Of a DNA stretch of 64,000 nt, positions 10,100 through 21,611 are shown one piece after another; positions within the stretch are counted from its first letter, which is position 1, and every line of letters starts with the position of its first letter. This DNA comes from Staphylotrichum longicolle (taxonomy: Eukaryota; Ascomycota; Sordariomycetes; Sordariales; Chaetomiaceae). Under the pieces are notes generated by a model. It was given only the letters and a program-made list of their open reading frames with translations. It made no database searches and was not told the DNA's origin. The stretch covers positions 2,614,468 to 2,678,467 of the forward strand of contig JAHCVI010000005.1 in assembly GCA_019096155.1 (NCBI GenBank), read 5' to 3'. The translations under genes and the position numbers were made by a program.

Positions 10100-11950
10100 A
10101 TGCCGCTCCTTTTAAAGTCCAAACGCAGCAACCTCCTGGAAAAGATGAGCGGTCCGACAAAGGGTAACCGTGGTCCCGTGTCCTGCTTGAGGAGCAGCAG
10201 TTAACCTCCAAACAGGCCGTGAATCACAGGTCGTCACCACGCAAACAATCAAGGAGATTGAGCAAGCGCTGGGTGACGTTGGCAGTGAGTAGACAGTCAA
10301 ACTGCACTGTCAGTATTCCCTCGAGCTGACCTTGGCACCAGGAGGGGCCGACTTCCCTATGTCCAGAACCCGGAGGGGTTCTACCTCCTCCAGAAGCAGC
10401 TCCAACAGCGTGCCTCCGCCGGTCCCTTCGCGCCCTCCGCCTGTCCCTCCCATTCCAGCTGAGCACAGGAGGCTCACACGGGTGCCAGAGACCCAGAATG
10501 GGGATCTTCTGGCCGTTCCAAAGACTCGCCCGGCCCGATCCCGCGGTGCGAGTGCCCCGGGTGGTTTCCGCCAGCAAGCCGGCCTAGCTCCAATTGAAGA
10601 GAGCCGGGGAGATCACTTCCAGCAGTCGCTGTCGCCCATCTTAGCAAGTTCATCTGCACGGGGAGGAGGAGTGCCGATCGCTCCGTGGCTGGAGCAGGTG
10701 GAATTTCACCAGCAAGCCTCTCGCCAGCTCGCTCAGTCTGTGTCGCCCAGATTGCGTGCGCCGTCAAGTCCGGCTCCAGTGCTGCCCAAGTATTCTCTTT
10801 TCCCGCCTCCAAACAGTCGGCCTGTGACGCCGACACCTGCGCCGCGCTTCGTATCGTCGACCTCTGTCACGCCCTCGGACATGAGCAGAGCGTCGTCTCC
10901 CGGCTGGTCCAACGAGTTCCCTCAGCCCGGTACCGCCCCCTTTTCTCAGTTTTACCAGAGTTGCACTGACAGCCACTTCAGTCCAAGCCCAAGATCTCAA
11001 CCCAGACAGCCCCCACGGCTACCCTCCTCCGCCTCCCTTTTGTAAGTCCTCCGGATCCGGCATCATAACCACGACGCAAGCCAGCTAACAAGCATAGATC
11101 ACAACTGGGACACCCCGAACCGAGCCAGCGCGCGCCACTCGCTCAACCCAACCAAAGCCCACCGCGCAGGCCCCGCCGGTCCGCCCATCGGTTCGCGGCC
11201 GCGCCTGACTCCCGCCATTTCTGTGACCTCGCCTCCCAACGCGCCTCCCGCTCGCACCGGCGCTCTCCCCGCTAGGGACTCGACCGTGCTCTCAACAAGG
11301 GAGCAGTTCACCTACTACCCGATGATGAGCCCCTACGAGGCCGAGGCGGCTTTCGGTGCGTCTCCTCTCAACCGCTTCTTTTCTCGACTTCCTCAGAACC
11401 GCGCTTAATTATTGTGTGCTGCATAGGAGACGGTGACGGTCTCGGTGTATACCAGCCCCAATCGCACTCCGACTGTTACTTCCCTACTCAGGCGCAGGGC
11501 AACGAGGGCCACGCCAACTCCTACTATTCTTCTCAGTCGCAGGACAACGAGGGTCATACCGACTCATACTTTTCTTTTCAACCGCAGGTCCATGAAAGCC
11601 GCGCCGACTCGTACTTTTCGTCTCAGACGCACGACCACGGGGGCCAACACGACTCATACTTTTCTTCTCAGATGTACGACAATGACGAGCGTCAGGCACC
11701 GCAGACGCGTGCCCAGTTGTTTCCCTTGCTCGACCACGATCTGATGTCAGCGGAGCAGGCCGCTACGGCGGTAGCTGCTGCTGCTTCTTCGAGGGCAAGG
11801 GATACGCTGTTTATCCAGAGGGGAGTGGAAATGGAGGGCGAGAACCAGAGATCGTCGTCGTATTATGGTGATGAGGAGGATGGCATCGAGCAGAGTAGGG
11901 AGGGATTGGTTGGGGAGATGGGGGAGGAGTTTGCGCGGATGAGAATGTGA
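10100..11950 (+). CDS. Pro/Ser-rich disordered protein with tandem DSYFSSQ repeats
   Basis: No family is recognised. Splicing is well supported downstream: introns at about 10288-10342, 10930-10981, 11042-11097 and 11356-11426 all have GT...CTGAC/CTAAC-like...AG structure. Their removal gives one continuous frame. The first exon (ATG 10100) and the intron ending near 10215 are uncertain, because that join does not keep frame. The protein is Pro-rich (PPPVPSRPPPVPP near the start, YPPPPPF in the middle), without membrane segments, so intrinsically disordered. Its C-terminal part holds four 17-residue repeats. Proline clusters suggest SH3 or WW partners, but the role is unknown. The tail after the repeats is acidic. 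Confidence 0.65.
11485..11690 (+). repeat. In-frame 51-bp coding repeat, four copies
   Basis: Four imperfect copies of a 17-residue unit occur within the disordered protein. Each has an acidic/His linker followed by (D/N)SYFSSQ or a close variant. At the DNA level the unit is 51 bases, so copy-number change would keep the frame. Confidence 0.8.
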
Positions 11951-12724
11951 ATGTTGGGAGTGTCAAGGGGATGACAATGTACAACATGTGTGGGTGTATA
12001 ATGTTGGGTGTGTATTTGGCTTGTGTTCGGCGTAAATAATGTATGGTATATAATGTCGGTGTTGGTTGTTGGAATAGATCATGGGATCTTGACCAGGGAA
12101 GCGGTTGGGACAAGAGCGTGTGCTCCACACAAAAGACAGTTGGTCTTAAACTAGACTGCCATAAAGAGTTGTTGACGAAAGTTTCCAGATGCAAACTAAT
12201 CCATTTGCGAAACGACAAATGACTGTAGTCTCAGCTCGGTTTGCGGTGGCTCTGTGCCACTTTGAGGCGTGATGTCGGTGTTTGTGGGGCAGGGATGTTG
12301 GGGTCCGGATCCACGGCCAGGCTACCCCGCAAGATCCCCGCCCCTTCCAGAAGGCCAAGCCTGCAGGGTTGCATTCTGCGCCCCTGGGACCAGGTTCTTG
12401 GCGAGGTCTCCCCAACGGCGCATCCTTGGAGTTGGGGCACGCTTCCGCGTTTCCAGGTTTAACTTTAATGTTACCAAGACCCAAGCTTGCGATCCTTTGC
12501 TCTGCAGTCGAGACTCCTTGCTTGGAACGATCCCTCTCACTCCCAGTGGCTTACATTTGCGTTTCATTTAGCGTCCTCACGTTAGTCCACAGTTGGCCGG
12601 AACCTTCGGCGTTGCCACAGCCCAGGACGCACCAAATCGAATACCTCGTACAGAAGCGACCCGGCACATTCTCTGCTGAATCATCCCCCTCTGCATGGTC
12701 GCCCCCATTTGAGCCACTTTCAAG
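11951..12724. other. 3' flank and promoter region
   Basis: The first 120 bases are TG-rich, likely the 3' UTR of the upstream gene. The rest is the probable promoter of the WDR48-like gene. No other feature is seen. Confidence 0.6.
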
Positions 12725-15700
12725 ATGGCCAAGAAAGCGCGCCAGAGGATAAGCTATGGTTTGTCCCATCTCTTGTCTTGGCCTCTTCCTGTCTTAGTCC
12801 TGCAGCAAACCCCGCACTGAGCGCCGCGCGTCAATGGACCGCGATGTGTGTTGAGCATTGCTGGGATGTGATGCAGCTCCGCGTGGCAGCCACACGCACC
12901 ACCCGCATCACACGCACGTAAACCACAAACCGAAGTACGCCCTGTTGACTTGGTCGTGTACACCCAGTTCTTGAGCTGCCCAATTCCTCCCTTGGCGGCC
13001 ACCGCCTTGGCGTCAACGGCCTGGCTGTTGATCGCGACAACGCTATCCTGTGAGATCACCTCACCCATCCTTGATCTCAAGCGCTTTGGTCCCTTACTCA
13101 TCTTATACAGCTATTCTGGCGGTCGAGACGGCGTACTATGCGCCTGGGACCTGAACAAGAATGCCACTGCCCTCGGGAGCCACTCTGCTGTCGTTGACGC
13201 TGCCCAAGCGAATGGCAGGTCGCAATCCATCACGACGTTCCGCGCCCAGACCCAAGCCCACACCCACTGGATCAATGACATCGCCCTCGCACAGAACCAC
13301 ACCGCGCTGGTGTCGGCCTCCTCAGACCTCCTGGTCAAGGTCTGGCGGCCGCACGCCAGCGACATCACAGAGCCCGTCACCATCGGCCAGCACGCCGACT
13401 ACGTCAAGTGTCTCGCGACACCCAGCCAGTCCACCAACTGGGTAGCATCAGGAGGCCTCGACCGAAAGATCTACCTGTGGGACTTGTCAGGCGCCGGCAA
13501 GACCCTCGAGATTGATGTCCAAGGCGAGGAAGTGTCCGAGAAGGGAAGCATCTACGCGCTCGGCGCCACCCACGACATCCTGGCCAACGGCGGCCCGGAG
13601 AGCACGTGCGGTTGTGGGACCCAGGTCGGGGCAGCGCATCACCAAGTTTGGCCACACCGACATGGTCCGCGCCATCCTCATTAGCGAGTCCGGGACATGG
13701 TCCTGTCGGCGAGCGCGGACCAGACCGTCAAGGTCTGGAGCGTCACGGCGGCCGTTGCATGCACACCCTCAACCATGCACGATCAGAGCGTGTGGCCTTG
13801 TTTTCTGACGATCCCGGTCTCAACATCTTTTACAGCAGCGACCTCTGGGCTGGTGGTCAAGACGGACGTCCGCGACACCAAGGGGGATCTGGACAACGGC
13901 CTGTCTCTGGCCGTCGCCAAGGAGAATGATGGTGTCAGCAAGATCGTAGCCTGGGACGACAGCATCTGGACGGCAACCGCTCGCGCGTCGATCAACGCTG
14001 GAGAGACGTGGACACGAGCGACAATCTGCAGCTTCCAGAGGGGTACAAGCAGCATCGCGCATCCCGGTCCCTGGGGACAATACGGAGCAAAGAAAGTGCA
14101 GTTGGAAACGGCGACACCGCCAAGGCCACGATTTCGGCAAAGTCCATTCTTCGAATCTCGAACACGGCATCTTTCCCGCTGATCATCGGCCGGGACGCCG
14201 ACGACGCCTTCCCACCCTTGGTGCGGAGTGCCTCTGATCCCTTCAACGAGCCGGCGGATAACTCCGTCGAGCCGGTTCGTCACCTGCCCGATGAGACCAT
14301 CGAAGGGCAGTTTGGCCTCGTCAAACACAGGCTGTTGAATGACAGGAGGCGGGTACTGACATTGGATACCGCTGGTGATGTCCTCATGTGGGATTTGATT
14401 CAAGTAAGATGTATTGCCCATTGCGATGATTTGCTATTGACTGGTATGACAGTGCCGCCCTATCAAGAGCTTTGGAAAGCGACATCTGGAAGACGTGGAA
14501 CCCGAGGTCAACACCCGCGAGGCGGTGGCCCCGTGGTGCTCGATCGACATCAGCTCGGGGAACCTGACCGTCGTGCTAGAGCCGTACAACTGCTTCGACG
14601 CCGAAATGTACGCCGACGAGCTGGTGCTGGAAGAGCCTGTGGAGTTTAGAGAAGACCAGAGGAGTATGTTTTCCTCTCCCCGGGGGTTCTTTGTAAGATA
14701 CTGACACCTGCAGTCAACCTCGGCAAGTGGGTGCTCCGGTACCTGTTTGCCAACCTCATCGACGAAGAGATCAAGCGGGACGAGACGTTCAGGCAGAAAC
14801 TGAATGAGGGAGCCGCCAAGAGGTTAACTGGAAAGATGGGGCGACCGCTGGCGATATCCATCCCCTCGTACCCAAACTGGAGCCCCAACGACCCGTCCTC
14901 GGCAACCCTCGAGCCGGCGGTTCGCAATACCCGCCATGACACCCGGATTCGGAATAGGACTGGCCACTCCCGGATCACCCTTTCCGCATGCCCTGATGGC
15001 ACCACTCCTCTCAGCCCACTGGACAAGCGGTTATCCCACGTCAGCCGGCCGTCACAAGAGAGGGAGGACTACTTTTCTGACTCGATCCAGAGCCCGACGG
15101 CACACCCAAGCCGGCCCAGACTCCCGCTCCGAGGTCCCGCCAGCAGACGACAAGACGGCCAAGGCACCAGGCGACAACGGCAAGGACAAGGACAAGGACG
15201 CCAAAGACAAGGACAAGGACAAAGACAAAGACAAGGACAAGGAAAACACCAAATCCCTACAACCTTTGGCAAAAAGTTCCGCATGGGCATGTCCTTTGGC
15301 ACCAAGAAGCTGGGCCGCCTCTCTCCACCGCCGCGGCCGAGAAGCCCGCCGTGGTCGACGAAAAAGCCGAGGAGTCCGAGTCCTCCTCCAACCACGAAAA
15401 GGACTTTGAAGACAGCTTCCTGGGCGTCGTCCAAAGGCTCCGCAGCGAGTACGAGAAGCAGCTCACCGACAGCCCGGACCAGCCCGTCGAGACCAAGCTC
15501 GCGCCCAGCCTCGCGACCGACACGCCCGTGCTCAAGCTGCCCGCTGGCACCAAAGTGATCATCCAGGAGGAGACGTCGGGCGGCTCGGCCGAGATCTACC
15601 GCGGGACCGTCGCGTCGGTCGGCGCCGACGCCGACGTCATCGAGGAGAGGGGCCCCCAGTGGCTCGGCGAGGTGCTGCTGCTCAACGCGCTGCCGCTCAA

Positions 15701-16152
15701 GGACCCCGTCAAGATCTCGTTCGTGCTGTACCCGTGGAAGGACGCGCTGCCGCCGATCGTGTCGGCCGACGGTAACAACCGGCTGAACGCGAACCGGATG
15801 CTGCGGGTCAAGAAGATCCTGGCGTACGTCGCGGAGCGCATCGATCCCGTGCCGGAGGGCGAGGAGCCGGCGGCGGATGCCCTGAAGCCCGAGGAGTATC
15901 TGGAGTTGTACTGCAATGATCAGGTGAGTCTTGCGGTTATGAGGAGACTTGTTGCAACTCAGGATGCTGATGATTTGGTTCTAGCTGCTGCCCATCAAGA
16001 TGAGCCTGGCGACACTGCGGACGCACATCTGGAGGGGCGGGAATGATGTTGTTCTGCATTACAAGGCGAATGGCAAGAAGGAGATCCCGATGCCGCCTCC
16101 TGCCGAGGTGGAGGAGGCAGAACAGACCGAGACTGCGGCAACGGGGGCCTAG
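12725..16152 (+). CDS. WDR48/UAF1-like WD-repeat protein, deubiquitinase cofactor
   Basis: The start ATG 12725 encodes MAKKARQRISY. Six exons are supported: 12725-12758, 12968-13049, 13111-14403, 14453-14663, 14714-15923 and 15985-16152. They yield an N-terminal WD40 propeller (YSGGRDGVLCAWDL, SASSDLLVKVW, ASGGLDRKIYLWDL) followed by a DUF3337-type C-terminal region. In animals WDR48 activates USP1/12/46, and fungal homologues partner a UBP-type deubiquitinase; the same role is inferred here. The reading frame breaks repeatedly by one or two bases, for example near 13606, 13621, 13693, 13750, 13997, 15257 and 15325. The protein sequence on each side stays conserved, which points to missing bases in the sequence rather than decay. 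A Lys-Asp repeat is encoded at 15178-15243. Confidence 0.85.
15178..15243 (+). repeat. GACAAG-type hexanucleotide repeat coding for Lys-Asp
   Basis: About eleven hexamers of the GACAAG/GACAAA type, coding for alternating Asp and Lys in the intended frame, lie in the linker between the propeller and the C-terminal domain of the WDR48-like protein. Missing bases nearby shift the frame, so naive translation reads the repeat as Gln/Gly/Arg. Confidence 0.85.
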
Positions 16153-16329
16153 TGTGCGCCGATGCGACGCTCGCGAAAGCCCGTCATTGCTCTCCGACGG
16201 TTCTATTTGAGCGTCACCCGCTCTCGTCTATAGGGGTATTATTAGTCTTGCTACTGTACATAGTCAGCTTACATAGTTCCGGGCGGCCCGCTTTGGAGGG
16301 TGCTGGCTCGGAACAACCTCCTCTGTTTC

Positions 16330-17250
16330 TCACATCAACAGCCTCTTCTGCTCCAGGGAATTCACCGCCCACTGGTAACTCCCCAAGAAGATGGCGCCGC
16401 CCGCACTGATCCACATGACCCGCGGGCCAATCCCCGCAAAGAACGGCCTGACGCCGTTCTCCTTCAATATCGTCCGCACTATCCTCCCCATGCTCTCCCG
16501 ATTCGTACTCAGCATGACCCTCGTCTTGAGCACATCCAACGGCGTCGTCACGGCGGCCGCCACACCGCCCGATATACTCCCATACAGCGCGGACTCGGCC
16601 GCGCTCACCTCGCCGACCACGCCATCCCCCGCCCCGGGATGCGGATGCGTCGCCACGTCCCCCAGCAGCCCCCGTCCCGTCCGCACCCGCCTCTCCCGCC
16701 CCCACGCCTTGAGCGCCTCCCACAGCGGGAACTGCAGGATTGTGAACGGCACCTCGCGCATCACCGTGATGCCCCACCCCTGTACAGCTCCCGCCACACG
16801 CCCGCCAGCCCGACCGTGTGGCGGTGCCGCAGGATCGCGCCGAGCGCCGCCGCCGACGAGCCCCCGTGCTGGCCCGCCTGCGCCCGCTGCTTGACCACCT
16901 CGGTCGGCACCCGCACCGCGCACGCCGCCACCTCCCCGCCGACGCCGCCAGCATGTGCTCCACCGCCTGGCTCCGCTTCCCGCCGCTCTGGAAGGACGGC
17001 GACGCGGAGAGGAAGGCCTTGGTCGACTCGTAGGTGCAGAAGAAGAAGGCGGCGCCGGGCGCGGAGCCGACGAGCGCGCTGCCGACGCCCCGGTAGATGC
17101 CCGGAAGCCGCCGGACGCGAAGAAGCCGGCGGAGGACTGCAGGCGGGTCTTGAGGGTGTCGAGCGGGAAGAGGGAGAGGTCGACGGTGGTGCCGGCGAGG
17201 GCGCCGGCTAGGAGGGCGGTTTGGAAGGGCGGGGGTTGCGGGGTGGACAT
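16330..17250 (-). CDS. PET8: Mitochondrial S-adenosylmethionine carrier (PET8/SLC25A26-like)
   Basis: The span of 921 nt fits a 300-aa mitochondrial carrier with six membrane segments in three repeats. The first repeat shows FPLDTLKTR (about residue 28), and the third shows TPLDVLKTR (about residue 218) followed by GIGPRVMWISAGGAIFLGSYQW. In the middle the frame slips: a G appears to be missing near 17102, where GGFRGIYRGVGS is expected. The second carrier motif, VPTEVVKQR, can be found in another frame near 16900. The family imports SAM into mitochondria for methylation and cofactor synthesis. Its 3' end is only about 180 bases from that of the convergent WDR48-like gene. The frame breaks are most likely sequence errors. 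Confidence 0.85.
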   Translation of the reverse strand: MSTPQPPPFQTALLAGALAGTTVDLSLFPLDTLKTRLQSSAGFFASGGFRASTGASAARSSAPRPAPPSSSAPTSRPRPSSPRRRPSRAAGSGARRWSTCWRRRRGGGGVRGAGADRGGQAAGAGGPARGLVGGGARRDPAAPPHGRAGGRVAGAVQGWGITVMREVPFTILQFPLWEALKAWGRERRVRTGRGLLGDVATHPHPGAGDGVVGEVSAAESALYGSISGGVAAAVTTPLDVLKTRVMLSTNRESMGRIVRTILKENGVRPFFAGIGPRVMWISAGGAIFLGSYQWAVNSLEQKRLLM

Positions 17251-17740
17251 TTTTGTGGGTTGGTGTGTGGGTGGTGTCGGGGTTGGTTCCCGAGAGAGGG
17301 AGTGATCAGGATTGGGATTGGCCTTTGTAGGGGTCGCGATACGCCTCGAGTTGCGAGGTTCGAGGGTCGGTTGGTGGTCAATTGATGATAGGGAGCTGTA
17401 GTTCGGGATGAGTGACTGGCGGTGTCACACGGTCATGGCTGGGCAAGGTGTTGTGGCGTCGAGGTCGTGGGCGTGGTGTTTGCGATGAGTCGAAGTGTTT
17501 CCAGGTTGTCCCGATTTTTTTGGCCGAGCTGCAGTGAGCTCCGATTCCCGGCAGGCAACGTTGGAGCAGACCCTGTGAGGTCATGCTTGGCCAGGGGTTT
17601 CAGCGCTTGGACCATAGCAAACACCCCAAGCTCCATCCAATCATGTCAACCAATGCCAGAAAAGAGACCCTTCTCACAGCAATTCCACTCCCATTGCTTC
17701 ACCACCTCACTAACAACCTGGAGTTCACTCCGGCGATGGA
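17251..17740. other. Bidirectional promoter region
   Basis: This 490-base stretch separates the divergent starts of the carrier gene and the lysidine-synthetase-like gene. It likely holds both promoters. No TATA box or other site stands out. Confidence 0.5.
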
Positions 17741-20071
17741 ATGGGCACGATACCGCCCGTTCTGCACCGCAGCGCGCGGGCGATTACTCCGCACGAGTTC
17801 CTCGAGGCTCTCCACGCGACATGCCCCCCTCGCTTCCCCAATGCCCGCCCTCGCACCCACCGGCCCATCGGTACGGAATACAGTCTCCCGTTGCTCGCAG
17901 ACTGAGTGAGATCTCAGATGCTAACTACAGAAACAGCACTTGCGGTGAGCGGCGGGGTTGACTCCATGGCCCTGGCGTATCTCTGCTCCAAGATCAGAAC
18001 AACCGATCAATGGTTCAGGGTCGCCGACCACCCTGTCGGCCGTCTCTGCGGTCTCATCGTCAACCACGGCCTGCGTGAAGGCAGCGGTGTGGAAGCAGCA
18101 AATGTTGCCAATGCGATCAAGAATTTGGGCGTGCGACCCTTCATCTTGAACCTCAGCTGGGACGAAGTGATTCCCGAGGGCACCCACCCGAGCCAGCTCC
18201 CCAACGTCGAGACTGTGGCCCGCACCCTCCGCTACCGCGCTCTCGGCGCCTTTTGCAGGAAAGGGTTGATGGCCACTCTGTTTACCGCCCATCACGAGGA
18301 CGACCAGTATGAGACGGTCATGATGCGGCTGCTCTCGGGCCACGGCTACCGCGGGCTGCAGGGAATGCGTCCCGCAACCGATATCCCCGAATGCTACGAC
18401 ATGCACGGCGTGTACCAGAGCGGCTTCGTCGATGACCAGCGCCAGATCCACAAGTTCTACAACATGACGCCAAATTACCGCGCCAAGAAGCTGCTGAAGG
18501 GCGATCTAAGGGATGAAGTCGACCCCGACATCATCGCCATGGAACTCGAGGCGGGTTGGCGATCAGACGCCGCCACGGCCTATCTGGACGACTACGATGG
18601 CATTGCCAAAGGAAATAAGAACGCGCCTCTCTTGGCTCCACTGGAGGTGGAGGACGGCGGCGTCTTGGTCTACCGCCCGCTGCTCTGTTTTGGCAAGGAG
18701 AGGCTGATCGCGACCTGTCTGGAGCACAACATCCCCTGGTTCGAGGACCACACCAACGCCGACCAGACTCTGACCATGCGAAACGCCGTGCGACACATGC
18801 ACAGGAACCACACCCTGCCCGTGGCGCTGCAGAAGCCTTCAGTCCTCCGACTGGCCGAGCGGTGCCGCGCCAAGATTGCGTCCGCCGAAGCCGAAGTGGA
18901 CAGACTCCTCAGCAGCCACGTGGTGATTCGCGAGTTCGGCGCCAACGCCGGCACTCTCGTCGTCAGCATGCCGCGCTTCTCCCTCCCGACCGTCCCCCAC
19001 CGCTCCGCCGCCTCCCCGACGGCCCGCGAAAACCGCCTCCGCCGTTACCGCCACATTGCCGCCCTCCTCATCCGCCGCCTCCTCTCCATGGTCACCCCAG
19101 AGCACGAACTCACCCAACCCTCCCAACTCGACCATCTCATCTCCATGCTCTTCCCCTCGCTCACTCCGCCACATCAAACCCCCACCCCGCCCAAACCCTA
19201 CGTCATCTGCACCGTCCTCTTCACCCCTCTCATCTCCCCCTCCTACCCGCTCCGCTGGCTCCTCTCCCGCGCGCCGCACGTCACCAACGCGCCCCCGCCC
19301 GCGCTCACCTTCCCGGGCCTCGCCCTCGCGCCGCGCGTCGGCCGCGCCCCGTGCAGGTGGAAGGCCAAGGCCGGCCTGCCGCCGCCGCCGCGGCTCTTCG
19401 ACCGCCGCTTCTGGATCCGCTTCCCCTTCAACCGCCTGCCCTGCGCGCTGCGCGTCATGCCCTTCGCGCCGGAGCACCTCAAGCCGTTCCGCGAGGCGCT
19501 CGCGGACGACGGGGCGCGCAAGGAGCTGAGCGGGCTGCTGCGCCGGTACGCCCCCGGCAAGACGCGGTTTACCCTGCCCGCCGTGTTCGCGACGGTGGAT
19601 GTGACGGGGCTGTTGGCTGGTGGCGGGTGGTGGCCGGAGCATTTGGCGGTGGGTCGGAATCTTTTGCAGGGGAAGATGGAGGGACAGACTGAAGAGGAGG
19701 TTCAGGAGGGGGAGGCTGAGAAGGGAGAGATGGACGGGTTGGAAGCAAACACCAGCCGCCTGCAGAAGCCTCGGTTGCTTGACGTGTTTGCGGAGCGGGA
19801 GGCGTGGGAGCAGGAGCTGAAGAGCAAGGAGACGCTGCAGTTGCTCGCGCTGCCGACGCTGGGAGTGGGCCTGCCCGGGCTGGAGGAGTGGTTGAAGTGG
19901 GAGGTGCGCTACCGGAAGGTGGATCCCGAGTTGTTGTGGTTGAGTAGGCTCGACGGGCGGCGGATGGGGAGGAGGGAGGTCAGGGCGAGGGTGAGGTGGT
20001 TGTATCGGTGGACTAGACCAAGGCGAAGATATGAAAGGGCCTCGCGGCCTAGGCGCGGGTGGAAAGGCTGA
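17741..20071 (+). CDS. tRNA(Ile)-lysidine synthetase-like PP-loop ATPase (TilS family)
   Basis: Two exons, 17741-17870 and 17931-20071, with a 60-nt intron, give 756 aa. The ATP-binding PP-loop signature AVSGGVDSMALAYLC is near residue 45, right after the splice junction. Also visible are a GLREGSGVEA segment, the TAHHEDDQYETVMMRLLSGHG block (residues about 160-180) and a WFEDHTNADQT motif with MRNAVRH, all typical of TilS/MesJ. Bacterial TilS converts the C34 of tRNA-Ile(CAU) to lysidine. In fungi a mitochondrial tRNA target is plausible. The N-terminus is short and moderately basic, without a clear presequence. The C-terminal 400 residues are much longer than in bacteria and Pro/Arg-rich. 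Start ATG 17741 was chosen over 17736 because only its frame joins the PP-loop. Confidence 0.85.
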
Positions 20072-20171
20072 TAGATTCCGAGTGTGTTATACCCAACTAA
20101 ACAGCTTCTTGGCTCACAGGTCGCGGAGCTGTTGAATCAATACGAAACCAACCCTACTTTAACCTTGTGCA

Positions 20172-21611
20172 TTACTTCCCCCCTTCTTTCAGTCCGCATT
20201 CCCTTTCCAGATCAGCCCACCGCCCGTTTCGCATCGGATCCAGCTGCTTCAGCTTGCCCAGCCAAGCCACCAGGTCCGCGCGTTCGCTATCGTCTGGCGC
20301 TCGCCCCTCGAGCTGGCAGAGATACAGCGTATACTCGAACAGCCCTTCATAAATCAATTTCGCATCATCATAGTCCTCCAGCAGCTCCTTGATCTCGTCG
20401 ATCTCCCTCGTCAGATACGCCACCCGATCCTGCGTCGTGAAGCGCGTTGTCATGGCGGGGTGCTTCTCGGGCGTGACGAGGTTGAGGACCAGGAACTGGT
20501 GGTAGTACCACAACGACTGGTCTTCGGGCCCGACGTTGAGGGCCTCGCGTATCTGGTCCAGTTCTGTTGTGCACATTTTTATTAGCTCACTCGTTCCCTC
20601 CGCCAAAGGGCTGGAAAGAAAAGACATACCCTTATCGAGAAACGCCCTCCTTGCCAAGTCGTCCGCGCCCCGCTCGTCCAGCAACCGCGGGATCAGCTTG
20701 CTCCGGCTGTGCCACGCCGAGAAGTTGGACAGGTCCGACTGGATCATGCGGTCCGTGTAGGCAAACTCGGCCTCGACCATGCTGCTGCCCTCGAGGCTCG
20801 GGCTCTCGAGCTGGGCGACCACGTGGCGGCGGTAGCCCCACGCGTGGAAGTTGCGGCGGTCCTTGCCGAGCATCTTGGACGCCAGCCCCAACTCTTCCTC
20901 CCATATCCGCCGGGCGAGCGGCACGCGCAGGCGCGCGATGGCTTGCTGCAGGATCCACAGGCGGTAGCTCCATATCCAGTAGCACTTGGGGGACTCGAGC
21001 AGGAGGGGGATGGTGAAGCCGAGCTCGGATTTGATGGTGGAGAGGTCTTGCGCCTCGGCGGCGGCGGCGGCGGCGGCGGTGGCCTCGTCGTCATTGCTGT
21101 CGCGAGTTGCTTCGGGGCTCGGGTCAGCTGTTGTACCACTCGTCCCAGCTGTCTGGGAGGCGGGGCCGGGCGGGGTCGCGGCCGAGGAAGATGACGAGCA
21201 GCTGGTGGAAGAGGGTGCTGTAGTGGCGGTACGAGAAGTACTCGAGCACGCCCTCGAGCATGATGACCCAGCCGATGGTCTTGAGAATGAGCCAGAGATT
21301 AGGCAGCGTCTGCGGGCGTTCCATATCGTGTAGTACTCTGGGTTGAGGCGCAGCAGCTTGGACGTGAGCTGGAAGGTGTCGGCGGAGTAGTCGCCCTGGG
21401 AGGTGAGGGCGCGCACTTGGTCCTCGAGTGCGCGGTACTTGTCGATGCGCTCGAGGTCGCGCTGCTTCTGTTCGTCGGTGCGCACGCGCGCGACGTGCGG
21501 GCTATGCCGTGTTTGCGACCCGCCTTGCTAGCAGCGTCCTTGCTATCAGTCAACTTTCCGGCCAGAGATTTCGGCGATCAGGAAGAGGGCGGTGTTCCTT
21601 ACGTCGGCCAT
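20172..21611 (-). CDS. BET4: Rab geranylgeranyltransferase alpha subunit (BET4-like)
   Basis: The protein shows the prenyltransferase-alpha repeats. Examples are NPEYYTIWNARRR, PKCYWIWSYRLWIL, NFHAWGYRRHVV, NFSAWHSRSKLI and DQSLWYYHQFLV, with the W-x2-R/Y spacing of the family. The alpha subunit pairs with BET2 to attach geranylgeranyl groups to Rab GTPases carried by REP. A 66-nt intron at 20564-20629 (GTATGT...ACAG) keeps the frame even if unspliced. The likely start is ATG 21611, with an intron from 21602. The N-terminal frame (HGIARTSR) joins the rest only if one base is missing near 21486, inside a GC-alternating run. A polyalanine run is coded near 21057-21083. Confidence 0.9.
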
